Source: Roseomonas sp. 18066
GTDB taxonomy: Bacteria > Pseudomonadota > Alphaproteobacteria > Acetobacterales > Acetobacteraceae
DNA length: 40,826 bases
Assembly (NCBI RefSeq): GCF_902706185.1
Contig: NZ_CACSJM010000040.1
Coordinates: 1-40,826, forward strand
Reading direction: 5' to 3'
Shown here: one piece after another, positions 33,511-40,826 of the stretch
Position numbering within the stretch: the first letter of the stretch is position 1
Layout of the letters: every line of letters starts with the position of its first letter
Program-made: the position numbers and the translations under genes
Notes under the pieces: model-generated
Told to the model about the DNA's origin: nothing
Database searches by the model: none
Seen by the model: the letters and a program-made list of their open reading frames with translations, nothing else

Positions 33511-33577
33511 GGGCAAGCACCTCCGTCCCGGCAACGCCCGGGGCGGCCAGGGATAGGCGGCACGTTTGCGTGTGGCG

Positions 33578-34792
33578 TCAGCGCGCGGCGGGCAGCCAGA
33601 GGCTGACGAGGGTGCCCTCGCCCGGCGCGCTGTCCAGCGCCAGGCCGCCGCCGGATTGCTCGGCGAAGCCCTTGGCCATGGACAGGCCGAGGCCGGTGCC
33701 CTGCTCGGCCGGCTTGGTGGTGAAGAAGGGTTCCGTCACCCGCGCCAGGGTCTCGGCATCCATGCCCATGCCGTCGTCGCGGACGCCCAGCCGGAGATAG
33801 TCGCCGGCGGCGAGGCCGGCGGGGTGGGGCGCGCCGTCGGCCACCGTCTCGGCGGCAGCAGAAAGAAAAATCACGCCGCCATCGGGCATGGCGTCGCGGG
33901 CGTTGATCGCCAGGTTCAGCAGCGCCGTCTCCAGCTGGCGGCGATCGGCCAGCAGCGACGGCAGCCCCGGGCAGGGCACCACCTGGCAGGCGTAGCGGCG
34001 GCCGAGGCTGTGGCGCAGGATCTCGGCGGTCTGCTCCAGCAGGGTCGCCGGCGGCACCGGCTCGGCGCGGAGCTCGGCCTGGCGGGCGAAGGACAGTAGC
34101 CGGCTGGTCACCGCGGTGCCGCGCTCGGCGGCCTGGGACAGGGCCTCGGCGACGGCGGCGACCTGCTCCGGCTGGTCGGGGGCGCGGGCGATGATGGCGG
34201 CGCCGCTCTGCACCGTCTGCAGCAGGTTGTTCATGTCATGGGCGATGCCGCTGGCCAGCTGGCCGAGGGCGCGCATCCGCTCGGCATGGGCGGCGCGGGC
34301 CTGGGCGGCCTCACGCTTGGCGACCTCGTCGCGCACCCGCTGCTCGAGCGCCTGGTTCAGCCGCTCGAGCTCGGCCTGGCTCTCGCGCAGCGCGGTGATG
34401 TCGTGATGGGCGCCGACCATGCGCAGGGCGCGGCCGTCGGCGTCGCGCTCGATCTCGGCGCGGGCGGAGATCCAGCGCACGGCGCCGTCGGGGGTGACGA
34501 TGCGGTATTCCTGGGCGTAGTCGCAGGCGCCGCTGTCGTCCGAGACGGCCTGCAGGAAGCGCCGCTCGGCGCGGGCGCGGTCCTCGGGGTGCAGGCGGGA
34601 CAGCCAATGGGCGTGGGATTCGGTGCTGGCGACGGCGTCCAGCCCCTGCACCGCCATGTATTCGGCCGAGCGCAGGTTGGCGCCGCTGGAGAGGTCGATC
34701 TCGAAGCCGCCAACCTGGCCGATGCGCTGGACGCGGCGCAGCCGGGCCTCGCTCTCGGCGAGCGCGGATTGCAGGCGTGAAGCCTCGGTCAT
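33578..34792 (-). CDS. PAS-domain sensor histidine kinase
   Basis: This 404-residue kinase without membrane segments is probably cytoplasmic. One PAS fold (about 20-135) with a PAC end (YRIVTPDGAVRWISARAEIE, GAHHDIT) is followed by a coiled coil (137-175). The dimerisation domain has phospho-acceptor H185 in GIAHDMNNLLQ. The HATPase domain has an N box (NLAINARDAMPDGG), G1 (RDDGMGM) and G2 (GTGLGLSMAKG). The HDMNN form places it among kinases often paired with receiver domains fused or adjacent, but no response regulator gene is nearby, so it is an orphan here. The signal is unknown. Confidence 0.93.
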   Translation of the reverse strand: MTEASRLQSALAESEARLRRVQRIGQVGGFEIDLSSGANLRSAEYMAVQGLDAVASTESHAHWLSRLHPEDRARAERRFLQAVSDDSGACDYAQEYRIVTPDGAVRWISARAEIERDADGRALRMVGAHHDITALRESQAELERLNQALEQRVRDEVAKREAAQARAAHAERMRALGQLASGIAHDMNNLLQTVQSGAAIIARAPDQPEQVAAVAEALSQAAERGTAVTSRLLSFARQAELRAEPVPPATLLEQTAEILRHSLGRRYACQVVPCPGLPSLLADRRQLETALLNLAINARDAMPDGGVIFLSAAAETVADGAPHPAGLAAGDYLRLGVRDDGMGMDAETLARVTEPFFTTKPAEQGTGLGLSMAKGFAEQSGGGLALDSAPGEGTLVSLWLPAAR

Positions 34793-34918
34793 GCCCTTGC
34801 GGCGGGGCGGGGGAGCTCGGTCATCGGTCGCGGCCTTGGCCCGGCCGCGGGGGGCGGACAGGGGAGCGTCATGATGGCGGAAAGCATAACGGGGGGCAAT
34901 CCGTGGCCGGTGGCCTGG

Positions 34919-35335
34919 TCAGGCCAGGGCCGCCAGGGTCAGCGGATCGCCGGCGCCGGCGAATCTCTGCTGCAGGGTCGCCGTGAAGATCGTGTCGTCC
35001 GGGCCGGCGGCGACGGCGAAGAGGGTGATGCAGGAGCGGAACTTCAGGTCGTCCGGGCTGCCGAAGATTTCTTGCGGTGTTTTGGCGGGGTGGGTGGCGA
35101 CGAGCCCGGCGCATTCGACCAGGCGCGGGCCGAGGGTCGGGTGGGCGAGGAAGGCGCGGGCGTCGTCGAGGTTCTCGAGGCCGTAGTGCAGGGCGGTGGG
35201 GCTGCGGCCGAGGCTGCGGAGCTGGGGGAAGACGAACCACATCCAATGGCTGCGCTTGCGCCCCGCGCGGAGCTCGTGGCGGACGGCGTCGAGCACGGGG
35301 TCTTGGGCGTCGAGGAAGCGCTGTGGATCGAGCAT
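34919..35335 (-). CDS. DUF1810-family protein
   Basis: This 138-residue soluble protein opens RFLDAQDPVLDAVRHELRAG and KRSHWMWFVFPQLRSLGRSP, then HYGLENLDDARAFLAHPTLG and DDLKFRSCITLFA. This is the DUF1810 pattern, a family related to the macro/NADAR-like ADP-ribose-linked fold group whose function is not firmly established. The ATG at 35335 is where the family starts; the frame is open further upstream without similarity and lacks a clear ribosome-binding site at either place. It is downstream of the enolase-superfamily gene on the same strand, separated by a hairpin. Confidence 0.88.
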   Translation of the reverse strand: MLDPQRFLDAQDPVLDAVRHELRAGRKRSHWMWFVFPQLRSLGRSPTALHYGLENLDDARAFLAHPTLGPRLVECAGLVATHPAKTPQEIFGSPDDLKFRSCITLFAVAAGPDDTIFTATLQQRFAGAGDPLTLAALA

Positions 35336-35394
35336 GGGGCGCAGGTGGTGCGGCGATTGGTAGGCTACAAGAACAAAAATAGATGAGGGAGGTT

Positions 35395-35420
35395 TGGAGG
35401 GAGAATACTTTCTCCCTCCA
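35395..35420 (-). terminator. Hairpin downstream of the enolase-superfamily gene
   Basis: TGGAGGGAGAA and TTCTCCCTCCA form a perfect 11-base stem with a 4-base loop, three bases past the stop codon. On the minus strand a T-rich stretch (CTATTTTTGTTCTTG) lies 12 bases further on, so it is a plausible intrinsic terminator with a delayed T-tract. Confidence 0.7.
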
Positions 35421-35423
35421 TTC

Positions 35424-36572
35424 TTACTGTTCGATGTTGCTGTGGCTCGCGACGAGGTTGGCGAATTTTGCCGGATCGATGTCGATCCCCAACCCCGGCG
35501 CGTCCGGCACCGAGACGGTCCCATCCGCGTCCAGTTGTGGCCGTCCGCAGAGGTCGAGCAGCGGGTTGGGCCCGGCGTCGAATTCGAGGAAGGGATAGCT
35601 GCCGAGCTTCGCCCCGCTGCGGATGGCCGGCAGCGTCGCGGTGAGGTGCAGCGCCGCCTGGAAGTTGACGATGCCGCCCCAGACATGGGGGACGACGGGG
35701 CGCTCGAAGATCTCGCCCAGCATGGCGACGCGCTTCGTGCCCGTCAGGCCGCCGCAGATGGCGATGTCGGGCTGCAGCACGTCCATGCAGCCGGCCTCCA
35801 GGAAGGGCAGGAAGGCCGCGGCGCTGCCGAAGGTCTCGCCGCCGGCCAGGGACGGCGTCAGATGCGGCGCCAGCATGCGGTAGCCGGCCAAGTCGTCGGG
35901 GATGGTGGGCTCCTCGATCCAGAGCAGGTTGGCCTCCTCCATCCGGCGGGCGGCGGCCAGCGCGGCGCGGGGGGCGTAGGACTGGTTGAAGTCCAGCATC
36001 AGCGTGCCGTCGGTGCCCATCAGGCGGCGGATCGACAGGGCCATGGCGGCGTCGTCGGCCGGGTCGAAGCCGCTGCGCAGCTTGATGGCGCGGAAGCCGG
36101 CGCGGAGGTATTTCTCCGCGTCGCGCTCGAAGTCGCGATAGGGGTGGCCGCCGGGCTTGAAGAAGGGGCCGGAGGCATAGGCCGGGATGCGGTCGCGGAT
36201 CCGCCCGCCCAGCAGGGTGCTGAGCGGCACGCCCTGCTGCCGCGCCGCCAGGTCGTGCAGCGCGATGTCGAGGCCGGAGACCGCGATCAGCGCCGGGCCG
36301 CCGCGGTCGGTGCCGGCGGCGTCCAGCATGGCGTGCCAGTGGCGCCCGATGTGCTGCGCGTCCTGGCCCAGCAGCAGCGGGGCCAGGCGGGTCTCGATGA
36401 TGGCCCTGGCCGCCGCCGGCCCCTGCCAGCATTCGCCCCAGCCCGAACGGCCCTCGGTGTCGAGGACCTGCACCAGCAGGGTCTCGCGCCGGTCGAAGAA
36501 GACCAGAGCATTGCCGATGACCTCGGGCAACGGGGCGACCAGGTGGAAGAGGCGGATGGCGGCGATGGTCAT
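35424..36572 (-). CDS. Mandelate racemase/muconate lactonizing enzyme family protein
   Basis: This 382-residue enolase-superfamily enzyme probably dehydrates or racemises a hydroxy or sugar acid. The residues follow the mandelate racemase plan: K164-L165-R166, metal ligands D194 (LDFNQ), E220 (WIEEP) and E246 (GGETF), D269 (LQPDI) and H296 in PHVWGG. The second Lys of the usual KxK is Arg, so the His-Asp pair is the likelier general base. It is three bases downstream of an MFS transporter gene on the same strand, with a divergent LysR gene beyond, which suggests uptake and catabolism of an acid sugar. The substrate is not determined by sequence. Confidence 0.92.
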   Translation of the reverse strand: MTIAAIRLFHLVAPLPEVIGNALVFFDRRETLLVQVLDTEGRSGWGECWQGPAAARAIIETRLAPLLLGQDAQHIGRHWHAMLDAAGTDRGGPALIAVSGLDIALHDLAARQQGVPLSTLLGGRIRDRIPAYASGPFFKPGGHPYRDFERDAEKYLRAGFRAIKLRSGFDPADDAAMALSIRRLMGTDGTLMLDFNQSYAPRAALAAARRMEEANLLWIEEPTIPDDLAGYRMLAPHLTPSLAGGETFGSAAAFLPFLEAGCMDVLQPDIAICGGLTGTKRVAMLGEIFERPVVPHVWGGIVNFQAALHLTATLPAIRSGAKLGSYPFLEFDAGPNPLLDLCGRPQLDADGTVSVPDAPGLGIDIDPAKFANLVASHSNIEQ

Positions 36573-36575
36573 GCT

Positions 36576-37898
36576 TTATGCTCCAGGGGCGGCAGGGCGC
36601 TGCTGCATCATCTCGCGCATGCTGCGGCCGAGGATCAGGATGGCGATGGCGGTGGCCGCCATGGCGCCGGCGAGGAAGAACAGGGCGCCGGCGAAGCCGC
36701 CCGTGGCGTCGCGCACCCAGCCGATGATGCTGGGGCCGAAGAAGCCGCCGGTGCTGCCGACCGAGTTGATCAGCGCGATGCCGGCCGCGGCGGCGGCCCC
36801 CGTCAGCAGGGTGGTCGGGAAGATCCAGATATTGGGCGAGGCGCCGCCGATGCCGGCCGCCCCGATGGTCAGGCCGAGCAGGCCGATCAGCGGGTCGCTG
36901 GAGAATGCGGCGATCAGGAAGCCGACGGCGCTGGCGAAGAAGGGCCCGGCGGCGTGCCAGACGCGCTCGCCGGTCTTGTCGGCATGGCGGCCGACCAGGA
37001 TCATGGCCAGCGCCATGAAGGCCGAGGGGATGGCGGCGACGAAGCCGGTCTGCACGGTGGACAGGCCGAAGGCGCGGATGAACTGGGGCATCCAGATGGC
37101 GATGCCGGTGGTGCCCATGACCAGGCCGACCGCGATGGCGCACATCAGCAGCACCCGGCCATCGGTCAGCGCCCGTCCGATGCTGAATTTTTCTTTCTGT
37201 TCCTGGGCGGCGCGCTCCGTTGCCATGCGCGACGACAGCCAGCCGCGCTCGTCGGCGGTCAGGAAGGTCGCCGTCTCCGGGCGTTCCGGCAGGGCGATGG
37301 CGACGACGACGCCCATGATGACGGCGGGCATGGCCTCGATGATGAACATCCACTGCCAGCCGGCCAGGCCCTGCAGCCCGTTCATGTGCTCGATGATCAG
37401 GCCGGAGACCGGGGCGCCGATCACCGAGGAGAGCGGCACCGCGATGTTGAAGGTGGCAAACATCCGCGCCCGGTATTCACGCGGGAACCACAGCGTCATG
37501 TAGAAGATCATGCCGGGGAAGAAGCCGGCCTCGGCGGCGCCGAGCAGGACGCGGACGACGTAGAAGCTGGTCGGGTTCCAGACGAAGGCGGTGGCCGCCG
37601 AGAGCAGGCCCCAGGTGATCAGGATGCGGGCGATCCAGATCCGCGCGCCGAAGCGCACCAGCATCAGGTTGCTGGGCAGCTCGCACAGCACATAGCCCAG
37701 GAAGAAGATGCCGGCGCCGAAGCCGAAGGCCGAGGCGCTGAAGCCCAGGTCCTGGTTCATGGTCAGCGCGGCGAAGCCGATATTCACGCGGTCCAGGAAG
37801 GCCGCGAAATAGCAGACCATCAGGATGGGCAGGATGCGCCAGGCCGCCTTGGCGATGATGTCGGGACGGTCGTGCGGGCTGGCTGTCGGGGCCGCCAT
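36576..37898 (-). CDS. MFS transporter, anion:cation symporter (ACS) type
   Basis: This 440-residue inner-membrane transporter has about 12 helices. The first helix ends in DRVNIGFAAL, the ACS-family signature (D-R-x-N-I-x-x-A), and the loop after helix 4 has EAGFFPGMIFYMTLWFPREY, also typical. Members import sugar acids such as galactonate, glucarate, tartrate or phthalate with protons. A cytoplasmic charged central loop (ERPETATFLTADERGWLSSR) is present. I chose the ATG at 37898 because GAGAGGAAAT lies upstream; the frame runs to 37949. It is transcribed with the enolase-superfamily gene, three bases away, and is probably under the divergent LysR protein. Confidence 0.92.
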   Translation of the reverse strand: MAAPTASPHDRPDIIAKAAWRILPILMVCYFAAFLDRVNIGFAALTMNQDLGFSASAFGFGAGIFFLGYVLCELPSNLMLVRFGARIWIARILITWGLLSAATAFVWNPTSFYVVRVLLGAAEAGFFPGMIFYMTLWFPREYRARMFATFNIAVPLSSVIGAPVSGLIIEHMNGLQGLAGWQWMFIIEAMPAVIMGVVVAIALPERPETATFLTADERGWLSSRMATERAAQEQKEKFSIGRALTDGRVLLMCAIAVGLVMGTTGIAIWMPQFIRAFGLSTVQTGFVAAIPSAFMALAMILVGRHADKTGERVWHAAGPFFASAVGFLIAAFSSDPLIGLLGLTIGAAGIGGASPNIWIFPTTLLTGAAAAAGIALINSVGSTGGFFGPSIIGWVRDATGGFAGALFFLAGAMAATAIAILILGRSMREMMQQRPAAPGA

Positions 37899-37947
37899 GG
37901 TGGGATTTCCTCTCCGGAACGCACGGGCTGCGCCGCGCTTGGTGGTC

Positions 37948-37984
37948 ATTGTCCCTCCGTCATCGGATCATTGACATCGACAAT
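37948..37984. promoter_or_regulatory. LysR-type operator between the MFS and LysR genes
   Basis: ATTGACATCGACAAT (37970-37984) is a dyad ATTG-N7-CAAT that fits the T-N11-A LysR box. A further ATTGTC at 37948-37953 is the exact inverse of GACAAT at 37979-37984. The sites lie in the divergent gap, where a LysR protein would control both directions. Confidence 0.55.
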
Positions 37985-38031
37985 CAAATGGGATGTTTCA
38001 AACTCATCATATTGGAAAAGCTGATATCGCC

Positions 38032-38928
38032 ATGCGGGTGACGCTCGCCCAGCTCGAGGCCTTCTTCTGGACGGTGCAGCTGGGCTCGGCGCAGCGCGCG
38101 GCGCAGCACCTGAACCTGGCGCAGCCCACGCTTTCTTTGCGTTTGAAGGACCTGCGGGAGGCGATCGGCGTCGAGATCCTGGAGCGCAGCGGCCGCGGCC
38201 TGCGCCCGACGCCGGAGGGGCGCGCGCTGCTGCCGCGGGTCGCCGCCATCATGGCGGAGCTGCGCGGCATCGGCGGCGCCGATCCGGCGCGCGACATCGC
38301 GGGGCCGATCCGCGTCGGCCTGGCCGAGGGCTTCGCCGTCACCTGCCTGCCACCCTTGCTGGCCGCCTTGAGAGAGGACCATCCGGCGCTGCAGCCGGAA
38401 TGGGTGGTCTCGACCAGCACGGTGCTGGAGACGGCGCTGCTGCGCGACACGCTGGACATCGCCGTGCTGCTGAACCCGATCGGCGACGAGCGGCTGTCGA
38501 TGACGCCGCTGGGCTCGCAGCCGACCAGCTGGGTGGCGCCGGCGGGCTGGGGGCTGGCGGGGCCGGTCAGCCCGCGCGACCTGTGGGATGTGCCGGTGAT
38601 CTCCAACCCGCCGCCGGCGGCGATGCACCGGCAGATCAGCGGCTGGTTCGCGACCGCCGGCATCGCGCCGCGGCGCCTCTCCGCCTGCACCTCGGTCGCG
38701 GTGATCGCCGAGCTGGTGGCGGGCGGCATCGGCGCCGGGCTGCTGCCGGTGCGGATGGCGACGCGCTATGTCGCCGAGGGCAGCATGACGCTGCTGGCGG
38801 CGAACCCGCCGGTGGAGAATGGCCGCCTGTTCACCACCTACCGCATGGGGGTGGAGGAGCCGAAGGTGATGGCCGTCGCCCGCGCCATCTCCCGCGTGCT
38901 GGCCAGCATCGACTACCTGCAGCCCTGA
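38032..38928 (+). CDS. LysR-family transcriptional regulator
   Basis: This 298-residue regulator has an N-terminal winged helix (about 1-60), MRVTLAQLEAFFWTVQLGSA and QPTLSLRLKDLREAIGVEIL, the standard LysR head. The effector-binding domain follows from about 85 (GPIRVGLAEGFAVTCLPPLL, then TLDIAVLLNPIGDERLSMTP). It diverges from the MFS and enolase-superfamily genes with a T-N11-A site between, so it most likely responds to the compound they handle. I prefer the ATG at 38032, where family similarity starts; 37993 is an alternative that would add 13 residues and lie within ten bases of the operator. Confidence 0.93.
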   Translation: MRVTLAQLEAFFWTVQLGSAQRAAQHLNLAQPTLSLRLKDLREAIGVEILERSGRGLRPTPEGRALLPRVAAIMAELRGIGGADPARDIAGPIRVGLAEGFAVTCLPPLLAALREDHPALQPEWVVSTSTVLETALLRDTLDIAVLLNPIGDERLSMTPLGSQPTSWVAPAGWGLAGPVSPRDLWDVPVISNPPPAAMHRQISGWFATAGIAPRRLSACTSVAVIAELVAGGIGAGLLPVRMATRYVAEGSMTLLAANPPVENGRLFTTYRMGVEEPKVMAVARAISRVLASIDYLQP

Positions 38929-38934
38929 GCCTCG

Positions 38935-39927
38935 TCAGGCCAGCGCCGGAACGATCTGCTGCTCGACGAGCTCGTGCAGCGCCCGGGCATGGCCGCCGGC
39001 GCCGCCCGAGCGCTGGTTGGGGTCGGAGGTCATGACGACGGAAAGCCCCAGATCGGGCAGGATATGCGCCATCTGCCCGCCGAAGCCCCAGGCGTAGAAA
39101 CGCCTCTCGCGGCCGACCGGGCGCAGGAACCAGCCATAGCCATAGGCGTCGCCGGTGAAGGCGGACGCCGTGCGCGGCGTCCAGCAGGCGGCGATCCAGT
39201 CGGGGCGCAGCACGTTCTGGCCGTCCAGCCGATGCATCTCGGCATAGCGCAGCAGCCCGCGCGGCGAGACCAGCATGTCGTTGCCGCCGAAGAAAATACC
39301 CTGCGGGTCGCGCGGCCAGGGCGGCAGGGCGATGTCGAGCGGCTCCCCCAGCCAGTCGCGCGCCAGGGCATGGGTGGAGCGCCCCGTCACCCGGGTCAGG
39401 ATCGCCGAGAGCAGATGCGTGTTGCCGGTGGAATAGAGCATCGGCCCGCCCGGCTCGGCGACGAAAGGCCGGGCGAGGGCGGCGCGCACCCAGTCGCGGC
39501 TGGCGACCCATTGGCCGTAATAGGCGCCCGAGGTGCGCTCCAGCCCCGCCTGCATCGACAGCAGATTGCCGATGGTGACGCGGGCGAGGCGCGGATCGGG
39601 ATTGGTCGGCAGGCGGTCGCGCAGGATCGGCGCGATGGGCTGCTCCGGCCCGTCGAGATGGCCACGGGCGATGGCGATGCCGACCAGCGTGGCGATCACC
39701 GATTTCGACACCGACTTGACATTGGCCGGGCGGTCGAGGGGCGGCCCGCGGTAATGCCGCTCGGCGATGACCTGGCCGTGCTGGGCGATGATCAGGTTGT
39801 GCAGCGGCGCCAGGCCTTCAGCGGCGGCCAGCGCCGGGCCCAGGCGCGGATCGGCCTCGGCGCGGGCGGCCAGCGGCAGCAGGGCGGGCGTGGCAAGCAG
39901 CAGGCGTCGGGTCAGCATCTTTTGCAT
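38935..39927 (-). CDS. Exported serine hydrolase, beta-lactamase class C-like family
   Basis: This 330-residue protein has a signal peptide (MLTRRLLLATPALLPLAARA, twin Arg, possible Tat), cleaved near ARA-E. The fold is that of the class C beta-lactamase/DD-peptidase group: nucleophile S72 in SVSK (S-x-x-K, 72-75), tyrosine Y165 in LYSTGN, and third-motif region AWGFGGQMAH (279-288) in place of KTG/HTG. Most such family members are esterases or peptidases, and no antibiotic resistance should be inferred. It ends head-on with the LysR gene after seven bases. Confidence 0.9.
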   Translation of the reverse strand: MQKMLTRRLLLATPALLPLAARAEADPRLGPALAAAEGLAPLHNLIIAQHGQVIAERHYRGPPLDRPANVKSVSKSVIATLVGIAIARGHLDGPEQPIAPILRDRLPTNPDPRLARVTIGNLLSMQAGLERTSGAYYGQWVASRDWVRAALARPFVAEPGGPMLYSTGNTHLLSAILTRVTGRSTHALARDWLGEPLDIALPPWPRDPQGIFFGGNDMLVSPRGLLRYAEMHRLDGQNVLRPDWIAACWTPRTASAFTGDAYGYGWFLRPVGRERRFYAWGFGGQMAHILPDLGLSVVMTSDPNQRSGGAGGHARALHELVEQQIVPALA

Positions 39928-39930
39928 GTG

Positions 39931-39947
39931 GCGCGGCGATGCCGCGC
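39931..39947 (-). terminator. Small hairpin between ligD and the serine hydrolase gene
   Basis: GCGCGGC-gat-GCCGCGC is a perfect 7-base stem with a 3-base loop, 12 bases past the ligD stop and just before the serine hydrolase ATG. No U-tract follows. It may be a terminator or part of the next gene's leader. Confidence 0.4.
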
Positions 39948-39959
39948 GGGAAGGCTGCG

Positions 39960-40826
39960 TTACGCTTTGCCAAGATCCGGCAGCGGGCGGGCGGCTTCGG
40001 CATAGCCGTCCCAGGGGTCGGCGCGCTTCAGCCGGTTCAGCGCCGTCGCGATGGTGAAGGCCTGTGGGTCCAGCTTCGGGCCGAGCTCCTTCCAGCCGAC
40101 CGGCATGGAGACCGTGGCGCCAGGCCGCGCCCGCGGCGACCAGGCCGCCACCGCCGTGGCGCTGCGGTCATTGCGCAGATAATCCAGAAAAATCTTGCGG
40201 GGGCGGGCCTTCTTGGCGAGCGTCGTGGTGTAGCGGTCGGGCTTCGCCTCGCGCATCACGTCGCAGAGCGCCTTGCAGAAGGCCTTGGCCTCGGGCCAGG
40301 CGGCGCCGGGGGTCAGCGGCACCACCACATGCAGCCCCTTGCCGCCGGTGGTCTTGACGAAGGCGCCGAGGCCCAGCTGCTCCAGGTGTTTCCTGAAGTC
40401 CCGCGCGGCGGCGATGACATCACCGAAAGAAGTCCCTTCGCCGGGGTCGAGGTCGAAGACCAGCCGGTCGGGATGCTCGACATCCGCGGCCGTCGCACCC
40501 CAGGGATGGATTTCCAGCACCGCCGCCTGGGCCAGGGCGGCGAGGCCCGCGGCATCGTCCAGCGCCAGATAGGGGTCCTTCTCGCCCGCCACCGTCACCT
40601 CCCGCAGCAGAGAGGACGTCCCGCGGCCGGCATGGCGCTGGAAGAAGCGCGGTCCGTCGATGCCGTCGGGCGCACGGATCAGCGAGACCGGGCGGCCGCC
40701 GGCATAGGCCAGAAGCTTCGGCGCGACGGCAGCGTAGTAGTCGGCCAGCTGCTGCTTGGTGATCTTGTCCGCCGGCCACAGCAGCTTGTCGGGGTTGCTC
40801 AGCCTGGGGCCGGGGGTGGGCTTGGC
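39960..40826 (-). CDS. ligD: LigD polymerase domain (DNA ligase D, C-terminal part, truncated by window end)
   Basis: These 288 residues at the C-terminus of LigD form the archaeo-eukaryotic primase-type polymerase domain used in Ku-dependent non-homologous end joining. The frame is open to the window edge and continues outside. It opens with [20 protein letters not shown] and [10 protein letters not shown]; the metal motif is FDLDPGEG (D125 and D127), [13 protein letters not shown] follows, and the third motif lies near [22 protein letters not shown]-terminal polymerase matches the nuclease-ligase-polymerase order of many proteobacterial LigD proteins; the other domains and ku are outside. 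A stand-alone polymerase cannot be excluded. Confidence 0.92.
   Translation of the reverse strand, partial: AKPTPGPRLSNPDKLLWPADKITKQQLADYYAAVAPKLLAYAGGRPVSLIRAPDGIDGPRFFQRHAGRGTSSLLREVTVAGEKDPYLALDDAAGLAALAQAAVLEIHPWGATAADVEHPDRLVFDLDPGEGTSFGDVIAAARDFRKHLEQLGLGAFVKTTGGKGLHVVVPLTPGAAWPEAKAFCKALCDVMREAKPDRYTTTLAKKARPRKIFLDYLRNDRSATAVAAWSPRARPGATVSMPVGWKELGPKLDPQAFTIATALNRLKRADPWDGYAEAARPLPDLGKA

Noticed and set aside
38935..39927. Serine hydrolase as an antibiotic resistance gene
   Set aside because: It has the S-x-x-K and Tyr motifs of the fold but lacks the KTG motif of true class C beta-lactamases; most such proteins are esterases or peptidases.

Overview
The window is a GC-rich bacterial chromosome segment (43 of 60 bases are G or C in 5941-6000) with densely packed genes, many joined by 1-4 nt overlaps. 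GC content, a FlaF-type protein, a MucR-like helical segment, a DUF3297 protein and a DUF4129/DUF4350/MoxR/DUF58/SpoIIM/RDD operon all point to an alphaproteobacterium. An Acetobacteraceae member such as Roseomonas or a relative is my best guess, but this is inference. I see no rRNA, tRNA, CRISPR array, insertion sequence or replication origin.

Layout. 1-2140: end of an oligopeptide/dipeptide ABC transporter operon (permease tail and two ATPases). 2189-3259: an AraC regulator. 3278-4870: one AT-rich SIR2-domain gene, clearly foreign in composition. 4958-11641 (minus strand): a complete NHLP-type peptide export operon, consisting of a Nif11/NHLP-like precursor peptide, a membrane-fusion protein, a C39-peptidase ABC exporter and a second ABC exporter. 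A GNAT-like acyltransferase gene diverges from it (11829-12761). 12802-19067: housekeeping and small genes (glycerol kinase, an odd MucR-like protein, DUF3297, an M20 amidohydrolase, a 68-residue conserved protein, a cold-shock protein with a long structured leader, a membrane protein). 19122-25099: a six-gene MoxR operon. 25232-34792: a cupin, a SulP transporter, a solute-binding protein plus amidase pair, a TetR regulator, a secreted beta-propeller protein, a lone flaF, an SDR and a sensor histidine kinase. 34919 to the end: DUF1810, a mandelate racemase-type dehydratase with an MFS transporter and divergent LysR regulator, a serine hydrolase, and the polymerase end of LigD.

How parts work together. 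The strongest candidate for an undescribed system is the peptide cluster. It has a double-glycine precursor and a full dedicated secretion machine, but no lanthionine, YcaO or radical-SAM enzyme in the window. The only nearby candidate tailoring enzyme is the divergent GNAT protein. That recalls GNAT-acylated RiPPs of the selidamide type, yet the predicted core has no lysine or arginine to acylate. The second candidate is the lone SIR2 gene, probably an NAD-consuming defence effector, lying just downstream of the exporter operon on the same strand. The enolase-superfamily enzyme, MFS importer and LysR regulator form a plausible sugar-acid catabolic module with a visible T-N11-A operator. Many gene ends carry strong GC-rich hairpins without U-tracts.
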